A stretch of DNA of 25,043 bases from Christensenella sp. (GTDB lineage: Bacteria; Bacillota; Clostridia; Christensenellales; Maliibacteriaceae): the NCBI GenBank assembly GCA_019420085.1, contig JAHZHV010000040.1:1-25043 (forward strand). The letters are read 5' to 3'. The stretch's first letter is position 1; each line of letters opens with the position of its first letter. The translations under genes and the position numbers were made by a program. Under the pieces are notes generated by a model that worked only from the letters and a program-made list of their open reading frames with translations, was not told where the DNA came from and searched no databases. Below are positions 1 through 6,491 of this stretch, one piece after another.

Positions 1-8
1 GCCTCCTG
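1..8 (-). promoter_or_regulatory. Strong Shine-Dalgarno at the left edge
   Basis: Read on the minus strand, the first eight bases are CAGGAGGC, a near-perfect ribosome binding site. A minus-strand gene could start just beyond the left edge, separated from phoR by the terminator at 85-124. The 9-84 stretch would then be its 5' region. I see no convincing -35/-10 pair there. This is an inference from the motif alone. Confidence 0.3.
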
Positions 9-84
9 TCAAACCGTTTTTACAAAGATTGCGTATCGTTACAATACCATACAGGCATCTATTTGAAAACAGCAATCATTCTAA

Positions 85-124
85 AAAGAGGCGTCCCTGC
101 TTATTCCAGCAGGGACGCCTCTTT
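85..124. terminator. Bidirectional intrinsic terminator after phoR
   Basis: A perfect 16-bp inverted repeat (85-100 with 109-124, loop TTATTCCA) has an A-rich left flank and a T-rich right flank, so it can work on both strands. It lies six bases beyond the phoR stop codon and should end the pst-phoU-phoR transcript. Confidence 0.93.
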
Positions 125-130
125 CTTTAT

Positions 131-1813
131 TCAAGATTCGTTCCGGCACGGAACATCCGACGGAAAAAGAATACAGATACACGTCCCTTTCCCCGGCTCA
201 CTTTGCAGCGTAAGCTGCGCATGCAACGCCTGCGCCGCATGTTTGGCCACTGCAAGTCCAAGTCCCGCAGCATCACATGCATGATGACTCTCATCGGCAC
301 GATAAAAGCGTTCAAAGACATGCTGCTGTTTCTGTTTTTCAATGCCGGTTCCGTTATCGCAGATCGCAATACAGGTGTTTCCTTTTTCCTGCGAAATGCG
401 CACATGCACGTTGCCGCCGGCATGGTTGTAACGCACAGCATTGTCCAAAAGGACCCCGAGCAGCTTCTGCAGAATCTGCGCGTCTGCCTCGATCATCGCA
501 CTTTCGTCCCCCTCCAGCGAAACAGTCACACCGTCACCGCAGGCTTTTTGCTGTATTGCAGATATGGCCTCCTTTGCCTGTACAAACGCATTGATACGCT
601 GCATCTGCGTCGCGGTATGCGTATCTTCCAGCGCAAGCAGCGTCAATGCCTCGTCGACAATATGCGCAAGATGCTTTCCCTTTTCCAAAATGCGGTCTGC
701 AAAATCCCGCACATCCTGTGTAGTCGCCTGCGCATGCAGCAGCTGTGCATAACCGCAGATCGCCGTCACCGGTGTCATCAATTCATGCGACACGTTTGCC
801 GTAAAACTGCTGCGCAGACGCTGTCGCTGCGTCTGTTCGGTGATATCCACGATGAGCAGTACACTGCCCAAAAATTCATTCTGTTTACCAAGCACCGGCG
901 TTGCCGTCACCTGGCATACCCTACCTTCACACGTAATCTGTTCACACGCCTGTTTTTGGCCTTCGGTTCTTTCAATTAACCGCCGAAACGCCGCGCTTCG
1001 GTTCATGGTCAGGGCATGCTCGCCTATCTTTCCCGCGCAGCCCAAAAGTTTCTGTGCCGCTTCATTGACAAGCACAATGCGGTTTTGTCCGTCGAGCATG
1101 ACAATACCTTCCTGCATATTGGACAAAATCAATTCCATATCCTGGCTCTGGCGCTGTGCCTGCGCAAGCTGACGCGCAATCTGCCGGTTCTGCCGGTCAA
1201 TCTTGTTGATCAGCGGGGAAAGTTCCGGGTATGTCACCGTGTCGCGGCAATGTTCCGGGTCGATGGCATTGATCGGCGCAACAAGCCGCTTTGCCGTGCG
1301 GGACGCGGCATACCATGCAATCAAAAGCGTTATGACAACCGCAACCGTAATCGGCTGCAAAATACCAATCGTCAGCATCAGAATACTGTGCTGGGTTGCA
1401 GCAATGCGCAGGACGTTTCCGTCAGGCAGGCGCCGCGCATAGTACAATGTTCTGGTTGTCAGTGTATCGGATGTACGCATCGCGCTGCCGGCGCCGCTTT
1501 GCAGCGCATCGGCAACCTCTTTGCGGCCGGCATGATTCTCCATTGTTTCGGCATCGGCGCGGTTATCGTACAGCACACTGCCGTCCGACGCAATCAGTGT
1601 AATGCGTTTTTCATCCTGTCGAAAGTTTTCCAGCCAGTCATAATCGTAATCCATTTGCACCAGCGCGCGCGAAAGATATGAAGTCTCCGCAGCCAATTCA
1701 GAAAGCATTCGATCGGTAAAGTACGAATAGACGATGCCCGTAATCAGCACGACGCATACAAGCACACAGGCAAGCGTCGCAGCGCAGATGCTCTTAAAAA
1801 TTTTCCTGCCCAT
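131..1813 (-). CDS. phoR: Phosphate regulon sensor histidine kinase PhoR
   Basis: Membrane histidine kinase that should sense Pst transporter state through PhoU and phosphorylate a PhoB/PhoP-type regulator. The product is 560 residues. It has TM1 at about 7-31, an extracellular sensor region with the PhoR-like stretch MENHAGRKEV, TM2 at about 145-168, a short juxtamembrane segment, a PAS domain (about 222-325), and a HisKA domain with VSHELMTP (phospho-acceptor His343). The ATPase domain shows LLDNAVRYNHAGG (N box), DNGTGIE (G1), FERFYRAD (F box) and GLGLAVAK (G2). An in-frame start exists 27 codons upstream, but it lies inside phoU and lacks TM-like sequence. The chosen ATG follows GAGGGGAG, which overlaps the phoU stop. 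It is the last gene of the operon. No response-regulator gene is next to it. Confidence 0.95.
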   Translation of the reverse strand: MGRKIFKSICAATLACVLVCVVLITGIVYSYFTDRMLSELAAETSYLSRALVQMDYDYDWLENFRQDEKRITLIASDGSVLYDNRADAETMENHAGRKEVADALQSGAGSAMRTSDTLTTRTLYYARRLPDGNVLRIAATQHSILMLTIGILQPITVAVVITLLIAWYAASRTAKRLVAPINAIDPEHCRDTVTYPELSPLINKIDRQNRQIARQLAQAQRQSQDMELILSNMQEGIVMLDGQNRIVLVNEAAQKLLGCAGKIGEHALTMNRSAAFRRLIERTEGQKQACEQITCEGRVCQVTATPVLGKQNEFLGSVLLIVDITEQTQRQRLRSSFTANVSHELMTPVTAICGYAQLLHAQATTQDVRDFADRILEKGKHLAHIVDEALTLLALEDTHTATQMQRINAFVQAKEAISAIQQKACGDGVTVSLEGDESAMIEADAQILQKLLGVLLDNAVRYNHAGGNVHVRISQEKGNTCIAICDNGTGIEKQKQQHVFERFYRADESHHACDAAGLGLAVAKHAAQALHAQLTLQSEPGKGTCICILFPSDVPCRNES

Positions 1814-1830
1814 GGATGCAACGACTCCCC

Positions 1831-2496
1831 TCAACGGCCGCCGCGCACGTCGTCGCGTGCCGGAAGGCTGCCTTCCAGCGTATACACAACCCACTCGGCA
1901 ATATTCTGCGCATGATCTGCGATCCGTTCAAAATACTTGGCGATCATCAAAAGATCCATACACTGCACTGCACTTGCCGGTTCCTGTGCAATAATGCCGA
2001 TCAATTCCTGCCGCACGCGAACAAACAGTGCGTCGACTTCATCGTCCGACGCAATCACGGCACGGGCACGCGAGGCATCCCTGCGCACATAGGAATCAAT
2101 TGCTTCCGTCACCATCGCGCTGGAAGCCTTCGCCATCTGCAGAATATGCGTCGCCCCTGCAAAGCAGGTTAAATCCGCATACCGCAGGATCTCCGTGACA
2201 TCCGCCGCCTGATCACCGATGCGTTCCATGTCCGCAGCCATGCGCATCGCCGCCGTCACCGCGCGAAGATCACCCGCCACCGGCTGCCGCGTCAGGATCA
2301 GGCGCATGCAAAGACCTTCAATTTCATGTTCCATATGGTCGATTGACGCATCGGTTTCAAAAACCCCTGCGGCAAGTTTCTGATCCGCGTTTTGCAGGCA
2401 TTTTGCCGCAGCGTCGATCGCTTCCTCGCACAGCGCGCCCATTTTGATCATCTGACTGCCCAGATGCTCCAGCTGCCAATCCAAACTGCGTTTCAT
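1831..2496 (-). CDS. phoU: Phosphate transport system regulator PhoU
   Basis: Cytoplasmic all-helical protein that links the Pst transporter to PhoR and represses the regulon when phosphate is plentiful. The 221 residues match the family's usual length and contain the two PhoU repeats: one near the N terminus (LDWQLEHLGSQMIKMGALCEEAI) and a second around residues 110-210, ending with the typical YFERIADHAQNIAEWVVY stretch. The metal-cluster-type ERIGDQA and ERIADHA motifs, characteristic of PhoU, are both present. Its ATG overlaps the pstB stop (TAATG), and GGGAGG in the pstB 3' end supplies the ribosome binding site, so translation is probably coupled to pstB. Confidence 0.96.
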   Translation of the reverse strand: MKRSLDWQLEHLGSQMIKMGALCEEAIDAAAKCLQNADQKLAAGVFETDASIDHMEHEIEGLCMRLILTRQPVAGDLRAVTAAMRMAADMERIGDQAADVTEILRYADLTCFAGATHILQMAKASSAMVTEAIDSYVRRDASRARAVIASDDEVDALFVRVRQELIGIIAQEPASAVQCMDLLMIAKYFERIADHAQNIAEWVVYTLEGSLPARDDVRGGR

Positions 2497-3245
2497 TATC
2501 CGAACCTCCCTGTGATGTAGTCTTCCGTGCGCTTGTCGCGCGGCGCATGGAACATCTGCTCCGTCGAAGCATATTCAATCACTTCACCCAGCAGGAAAAA
2601 TGCCGTCTTATCCGCAATGCGCAATGCCTGCTGCATATTGTGCGTAACCATAACGATCGTGTAGTTTTTCTTCAGCTCGCTTGCAAGTTCCTCAATCTTT
2701 CCCGTTGAAATGGGGTCAAGTGCGCTTGTGGGCTCATCCATCAGCAGCACTTCCGGATTGACCGCCAGCGCACGTGCAATGCAAAGTCTCTGCTGCTGCC
2801 CGCCCGATAAACCGAGCGCACTTTTCTTCAGGCGGTCTTTGACTTCATCCCAAATCGCGGCATTGCGCAGCGATTCCTCCACAATGCGATCCAGTTTTGC
2901 ACGGGAGCGGATGCCGTGCGTGCGCGGGCCGTAGGCAATATTGTCATAGACGCTCATGGGAAATGGATTGGGTTTTTGAAATACCATCCCCACGCGTTTG
3001 CGCAGCCGGTAAACATCCATATGATCGTAGATATCCTCTCCGTCCAGCAGTACGCTTCCTTCTATCCTGCAGCCTTCCACCAGATCGTTCATCCGGTTGA
3101 GCGTCTTTAACAGCGTGGATTTACCGCATCCCGACGGACCGATAAATGCCGTAATTTCGTTTTGTGCAATGTCCAGATTGATCTTCTTGAGCGCCTGAAA
3201 CGCGCCATAATATAAATCCAGATCCCGGATTTCAAACTTTGCCAT
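2496..3245 (-). CDS. pstB: Phosphate ABC transporter ATP-binding protein PstB
   Basis: ATPase that powers phosphate import through PstC/PstA. The 249 residues carry all ABC motifs: Walker A GPSGCGKST (36-44), Q-loop Gln90 followed by the PstB-typical KPNPFPMS, signature LSGGQQQ (146-152), Walker B VLLMDEP (166-172) and H-loop His202. The length is exactly that of the family. The start is preceded by AAAGGAT eight bases upstream, overlapping the pstA stop. The gene sits between pstA and phoU in the canonical order. Confidence 0.98.
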   Translation of the reverse strand: MAKFEIRDLDLYYGAFQALKKINLDIAQNEITAFIGPSGCGKSTLLKTLNRMNDLVEGCRIEGSVLLDGEDIYDHMDVYRLRKRVGMVFQKPNPFPMSVYDNIAYGPRTHGIRSRAKLDRIVEESLRNAAIWDEVKDRLKKSALGLSGGQQQRLCIARALAVNPEVLLMDEPTSALDPISTGKIEELASELKKNYTIVMVTHNMQQALRIADKTAFFLLGEVIEYASTEQMFHAPRDKRTEDYITGRFG

Positions 3246-3252
3246 TTTTGCG

Positions 3253-4119
3253 TTATCCTTTCGTCACTTTTCGTGCCAGGAATGTGCTCAAAGCATTGAT
3301 GCCCAGCACCAGAACAAGCAGCACAACCGCCGTTGCATACGCCTGGGGAATATACAGCCCCTCCGAAAGCAGCGCGTACATATGTACCGCCAGCGTCCTT
3401 CCGGAAGAAAGCAGCGAATCCGGCAAACCGCTGACCGTCCCCGCCGTATAGATCAGCGCCGCCGTCTCGCCGACCACGCGGCCAATCGCCAGGATAATTC
3501 CCGATAATACACCAGGCGCCGCGGCAGGCAGAATGATGCGCATGACCGTGCGAAGGCGCCCTGCGCCAAGACCGAAACTTCCTTCCCGGTAAGAATCCGG
3601 CGTCGCAAGCAGTGCTTCTTCCGTCGTTCGCATGATCAGCGGCAGTACCATAATCGCCAGCGTCATCGCGCCGCCAAGCATGGAATAACCCCATTGAAAC
3701 GCCACGTTAAACAAAAGATAACCAAACAGGCCGTATACGATAGACGGGATACCCGACAGTGTCTCCGCCGTCATGCGAATTACCGGCACAAGACGGCTGC
3801 CCCGTTTTGCATACTCCACAAGATAGATCGCTGCACCGATGCCGATAGGGGCCGCCATCAGTACGGTCAAAACCGTCATGGTAAGCGTATTGATAATCGC
3901 CGGCATCATCGACAAATTTTTGGAAGAGTATTCCCATGCAAACAGCTGCGGCGTCAGATTGGGAATCCCCTGCACAAAAATGTATCCGATGATAAACAGC
4001 AGCACAACCGCTGTAATCAGCGCCGACAGCTTTACCGCCGCCATCATCAGCCACGACCCCGGACGCCCGCGATACAATCCTGCGCGGCGCGCACGCGTTT
4101 TCCTTATCACCGTATTCAT
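3253..4119 (-). CDS. pstA: Phosphate ABC transporter permease PstA
   Basis: Inner-membrane permease subunit that forms the phosphate channel with PstC. From the chosen ATG it is 288 residues with about six hydrophobic segments. It has the binding-protein-dependent transport (EAA) region TEEALLATPDSYREGSFGLGA and the PstA-type stretch AETLSGIPSIVYGLFGYLLF. A longer frame opens 11 codons earlier, inside pstC. The selected ATG overlaps the pstC stop as ATGA and has GGAGGAAGG just upstream, which decides the start. Confidence 0.96.
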   Translation of the reverse strand: MNTVIRKTRARRAGLYRGRPGSWLMMAAVKLSALITAVVLLFIIGYIFVQGIPNLTPQLFAWEYSSKNLSMMPAIINTLTMTVLTVLMAAPIGIGAAIYLVEYAKRGSRLVPVIRMTAETLSGIPSIVYGLFGYLLFNVAFQWGYSMLGGAMTLAIMVLPLIMRTTEEALLATPDSYREGSFGLGAGRLRTVMRIILPAAAPGVLSGIILAIGRVVGETAALIYTAGTVSGLPDSLLSSGRTLAVHMYALLSEGLYIPQAYATAVVLLVLVLGINALSTFLARKVTKG

Positions 4120-4988
4120 GCATCCTTCCTCCGTTTCAGCAGCGAGAAGCACAAGTTAATCAGCAATACGAATACAAACAGCACGACTGCCGTTGCAATC
4201 AACGCTTCGCGATGCAATCCCGTGGCGTATCCCATCTCCAAAACGACGTTCGCCGTCAGCGTACGCGCTCCCTGCAAAAGGCCGCTTGGAATCACCGGCT
4301 GATTGCCCGCAATCATCGCAACCGCCGTCGCTTCACCGATTGCACGGCCGATACCCAGTACAATCGCCGCCGACACGCCCGAGCGCGCCGCAGGCAGCAG
4401 TACGAAAAACACGCTCTGCTCATGTGTCGCGCCCAGCGCCAGCGCGCCTTCATAGTAGCTCTGCGGCACGGCGCGAATCGCCGCTTCCGTCACGCTGATG
4501 ACGGTCGGCAAAATCATGATGCCCAAAAGAATGCAGGCCGTCAGAATGCTCTTGCCGCTTCCGCCAAACAGCTGTCGGACAACCGGCACCAGCACAACCA
4601 GTGCAAAAAAGCCGTATACGATGGACGGTACACCCGCCAAAAGCTGCGTCGTCGGTTTCATGATCCGATAGATCTTCGGCGGGCAGAAACGCGCCATGTA
4701 AAGCGCACACAGCACACCGATGGGCACGCCGATTACCAGCGCGCCGGCCGTGACGTAAATACTGGCCAGAATCATCGGGAAGATCCCGTAGATATCGTTC
4801 CCCGGCCGCCAGGTCATCCCAAGAAGAAATTCCGGCACGCCGATCTTGCCGATTGCGGCAAGTCCGTTGGCAAACAGGAACACACAAATCAGCACAACCG
4901 CCGCGACACTGACGCATGCCGTCAGCGCAAATACCGCGCGCATCAATCCTTCCTTGATTCTTGTCACCGTTTTCTCTTCCTCCATCAT
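4116..4988 (-). CDS. pstC: Phosphate ABC transporter permease PstC
   Basis: Partner permease of PstA. It has an N-terminal membrane anchor (about ALTACVSVAAVVLICVFL) and the family stretch PTTQLLAGVPSIVYGFFALVVLVP. The EAA loop is VTEAAIRAVPQSYYEGALALGA, and the C terminus is hydrophobic and ends in a short basic tail. The start is uncertain. A GTG at 5000, tandem ATGs at 4988 and 4985, and a GTG at 4967 behind GGAGGAAGAG are all possible. I report 4988 because it is the first ATG and has GGA five bases upstream. The stop overlaps pstA. Confidence 0.93.
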   Translation of the reverse strand: MMEEEKTVTRIKEGLMRAVFALTACVSVAAVVLICVFLFANGLAAIGKIGVPEFLLGMTWRPGNDIYGIFPMILASIYVTAGALVIGVPIGVLCALYMARFCPPKIYRIMKPTTQLLAGVPSIVYGFFALVVLVPVVRQLFGGSGKSILTACILLGIMILPTVISVTEAAIRAVPQSYYEGALALGATHEQSVFFVLLPAARSGVSAAIVLGIGRAIGEATAVAMIAGNQPVIPSGLLQGARTLTANVVLEMGYATGLHREALIATAVVLFVFVLLINLCFSLLKRRKDA

Positions 4989-5002
4989 TCGTCCAGACAC
5001 AT

Positions 5003-5030
5003 CGCGGCCCGAGGACTGCCTCGAGCCGCG
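5003..5030 (-). promoter_or_regulatory. Intercistronic hairpin between pstS and pstC
   Basis: A 12-bp stem with a four-base loop (arms 5003-5014 and 5019-5030). In the minus-strand RNA every position pairs, one as U-G. In the plus-strand orientation the same position would be a C-A mismatch, so the structure belongs to the pst transcript. No U-tract follows, so it is not a classic terminator. A stabilising or processing stem that raises pstS mRNA over pstCAB is a reasonable inference. Confidence 0.75.
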
Positions 5031-5056
5031 ATTGGGGTTTGGGAAGGATTATGATA

Positions 5057-5977
5057 TTACAATTCGCTCCACTCGGTCACATCGCCGACATAGATGTTCT
5101 TCACCTGTTCGGCCGTCAGTTCCGCAAGCGGATTTTCGTTGTTGACAATCACTGCGATGCCGTCCATGGCAATCACCACAGGGGTAAGTTCGGCAAGTTC
5201 CTCTTCCTTCAGTTCGCGTGAAGCCATGCCAATGTCGCTGACGCCCTGCATCGCGTCGTTCATGCCGGTCGTGGAATCACTCTGCTGCAGCTCAATCGTC
5301 ACATCCGGATTCAGTGTCTCATAGGCTTCTTTCAAAACCTCCATCACAGGCGTGACGGAAGAAGAACCGCTGATGGTGATGGTGCCGGACATCTCGCCGC
5401 CTTCGTAAGCTTCACCCGCACCGACGGGGATGTAGCCCTCCTGTTCGATAATGGCGCTGCCATCCGCACTGAGGATGAAATCGATAAAGTCTGCAACAAC
5501 GCCTTCTGCTTCACCCTTGGTGGCGATGTTAAAGGGGCGTGCGATCGGATATGTACCGTTTTCTACATTCTCCGCGGTCGCCTCGACGCCGTCAATTTTC
5601 AGCGCCTTGACGCTGTCGTCAAGAGAACCCAGAGAAATGTATCCGATTGCTGCGGGGTTGCCTGCAACCGTGGTCATCATAACGGAAGTAGAATTCGTAA
5701 TCTCCGCGCTGGGTGTGGTCATGTCGACCTTTTCGCCGCTCTCATCCTTCTGCTCAATGCCCAGCAGTTCAATGAACGCGCCGCGCGTACCGGAACCATC
5801 CTCACGGGAGCAGACGTTGATTGCGCCTTCCATCGTCGTTTCTTCCTGCGTGCCTTCCGTCTCCTGAGAAGCCGAAGGAGTGTCTCCGGCAACAGGCTGT
5901 TCCTGCTCCTTTGCGCAGCCAACCATCGCACCAAGTGCCAGTGCTACGCAAAGCATCATCACAATAAACTTCTTCAT
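5057..5977 (-). CDS. pstS: Phosphate-binding lipoprotein PstS, apparently circularly permuted
   Basis: Extracellular lipoprotein that captures phosphate for PstCAB. The ATG at 5977 is preceded by GGAGAAGGA and opens a signal peptide with lipobox MVGC (Cys21), then a low-complexity acidic linker (about 22-50). The product is 306 residues. The phosphate-loop motifs are present but in unusual order: SREDGSGTR (57-65), GNPAAIGYISLGSLDDSVKA (106-125) and GYIPVG (181-186) come first. GTITISGSSSV (198-208), DIGMASREL (248-256) and AMDGIAVIVN (270-279) follow, and the protein ends at TEWSEL. In usual PstS the second set is N-terminal. Binding residues are intact, so I expect function to be retained. 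The gene leads the pst operon. Confidence 0.93.
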   Translation of the reverse strand: MKKFIVMMLCVALALGAMVGCAKEQEQPVAGDTPSASQETEGTQEETTMEGAINVCSREDGSGTRGAFIELLGIEQKDESGEKVDMTTPSAEITNSTSVMMTTVAGNPAAIGYISLGSLDDSVKALKIDGVEATAENVENGTYPIARPFNIATKGEAEGVVADFIDFILSADGSAIIEQEGYIPVGAGEAYEGGEMSGTITISGSSSVTPVMEVLKEAYETLNPDVTIELQQSDSTTGMNDAMQGVSDIGMASRELKEEELAELTPVVIAMDGIAVIVNNENPLAELTAEQVKNIYVGDVTEWSEL

Positions 5978-6040
5978 GTTTTTTTCCTTCTCCTTTTCAC
6001 ACACACTTCTTCTTGAGCCCTTCCCTCGCGCTCGTGTGTC

Positions 6041-6106
6041 ATTATAAGGTCCCTTTGTTAAAACAAAAATCGTGCTGCGGTTAATCCACGGTAAACTCAT
6101 GTTAAA
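6041..6106 (-). promoter_or_regulatory. pstS promoter with phased Pho-box-like repeats
   Basis: On the minus strand a consensus -10 TATAAT (6041-6046) lies about 64 bases before the pstS ATG. There is no good -35. Instead TTTAACA-like heptamers occur at 6056-6062, 6078-6084, 6089-6095 and 6100-6106, all on one 11-bp grid (the 6067 position is degenerate). The nearest ends ten bases from the -10. This matches the direct-repeat, -35-replacing design of PhoB/PhoP-activated promoters. The assignment is by pattern only. Confidence 0.65.
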
Positions 6107-6169
6107 TCCATGTGCATGCATCACACGGCGTTTTTTAACCGTTATATCGTATAAAAGCCGCGTTTTTTC

Positions 6170-6198
6170 TTGACAATCCGGCCTGCAGCGTGTATAAA
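6170..6198 (+). promoter_or_regulatory. Consensus sigma-70-type promoter of the met operon
   Basis: TTGACA (6170-6175), a 17-base spacer and TATAAA (6193-6198) predict transcription from about 6205. That leaves a leader of roughly 290 nucleotides before metN, unusually long and filled by the leader peptide and attenuator structures. The promoter is divergent from that of pstS. Confidence 0.85.
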
Positions 6199-6258
6199 TA
6201 ATTCGTTCGCATATGCATTTGCTACAGCGAATGTAATTTTCTTTGCGGGAGACGACAG

Positions 6259-6366
6259 ATGATCTATCATGCAGCCACAATGAAAAATGCGATGTGCATG
6301 GCGATGTCCATGCGCATGATGTGCGCTGCCGATTTTTCTGTGCTTTCCGCGCATTGTCCGGACTAA
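6259..6366 (+). CDS. Methionine-rich leader peptide of the met operon
   Basis: A 35-codon ORF too short for ordinary gene calling. Its ATG follows GGGAG with a seven-base gap, about 54 bases after the predicted transcription start. Eight of the first 21 codons are ATG (residues 1, 8, 12, 14, 16, 18, 20, 21), with Cys at 13, 22 and 33. The core reads AMCMAMSMRMMCAA. The stop codon lies 54 bases before an intrinsic terminator that in turn precedes metN. This is the layout of an amino-acid leader peptide, where ribosome stalling on scarce charged tRNA-Met decides transcription. An alternative start at 6280 lies in the same frame. Expression is not shown by the sequence, but the Met density directly upstream of a methionine transporter is hard to ascribe to chance. 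Confidence 0.82.
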   Translation: MIYHAATMKNAMCMAMSMRMMCAADFSVLSAHCPD

Positions 6367-6427
6367 TCTTCCGAACGCGCGGACGGATTTTCCCGTCCAA
6401 TCTGCAAGGATGCGTTTACGGCGGGAA
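6346..6427 (+). promoter_or_regulatory. Attenuator switch: competing hairpins upstream of metN
   Basis: Three mutually exclusive pairings are visible. (1) TCCGCGC at 6346-6352, inside the leader ORF, pairs with 6377-6383. (2) GGACGG at 6381-6386 pairs with CCGTCC at 6393-6398. (3) TTCCCGTC at 6390-6397 pairs with 6420-6427, the 5' arm of the terminator, with one G-U. A ribosome stalled on the Met codons (up to 6321) would leave pairing 1 free. That blocks pairing 2 and lets pairing 3 form as an antiterminator. A ribosome reaching the stop at 6364 would cover 6346-6352, allowing pairing 2 and the terminator. The pairings are seen in sequence; the mechanism is inferred. Confidence 0.75.
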
Positions 6428-6460
6428 GCAAAGCACGCTTCCCGCCTTTGTTATGTCTTT
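6420..6460 (+). terminator. Attenuation terminator before metN
   Basis: A perfect 10-bp stem, GGCGGGAAGC (6420-6429) with GCTTCCCGCC (6437-6446) and a seven-base loop, is followed by a T-rich run (TTTGTTATGTCTTT). It lies 32 bases before the metN start, after the promoter and leader ORF, so it can only act as a conditional terminator for the met operon. Confidence 0.88.
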
Positions 6461-6491
6461 ATCCATTATCGAAATCAGCGGAGGAATACGC

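Noticed and set aside
1814..1894. Upstream start of phoR inside phoU
   Set aside because: Gives an Arg-rich extension before the membrane anchor; the ATG at 1813 has its own ribosome binding site.
6205..6491. SAM (S-box) riboswitch or Met T-box upstream of metN
   Set aside because: Neither the S-box core nor the T-box antiterminator consensus is present; the leader ORF and stems explain the region better.
6243..6491. N-terminal extension of MetN through the leader
   Set aside because: The open frame runs through the attenuator terminator and has no family similarity; the ATG at 6492 has a strong ribosome binding site.
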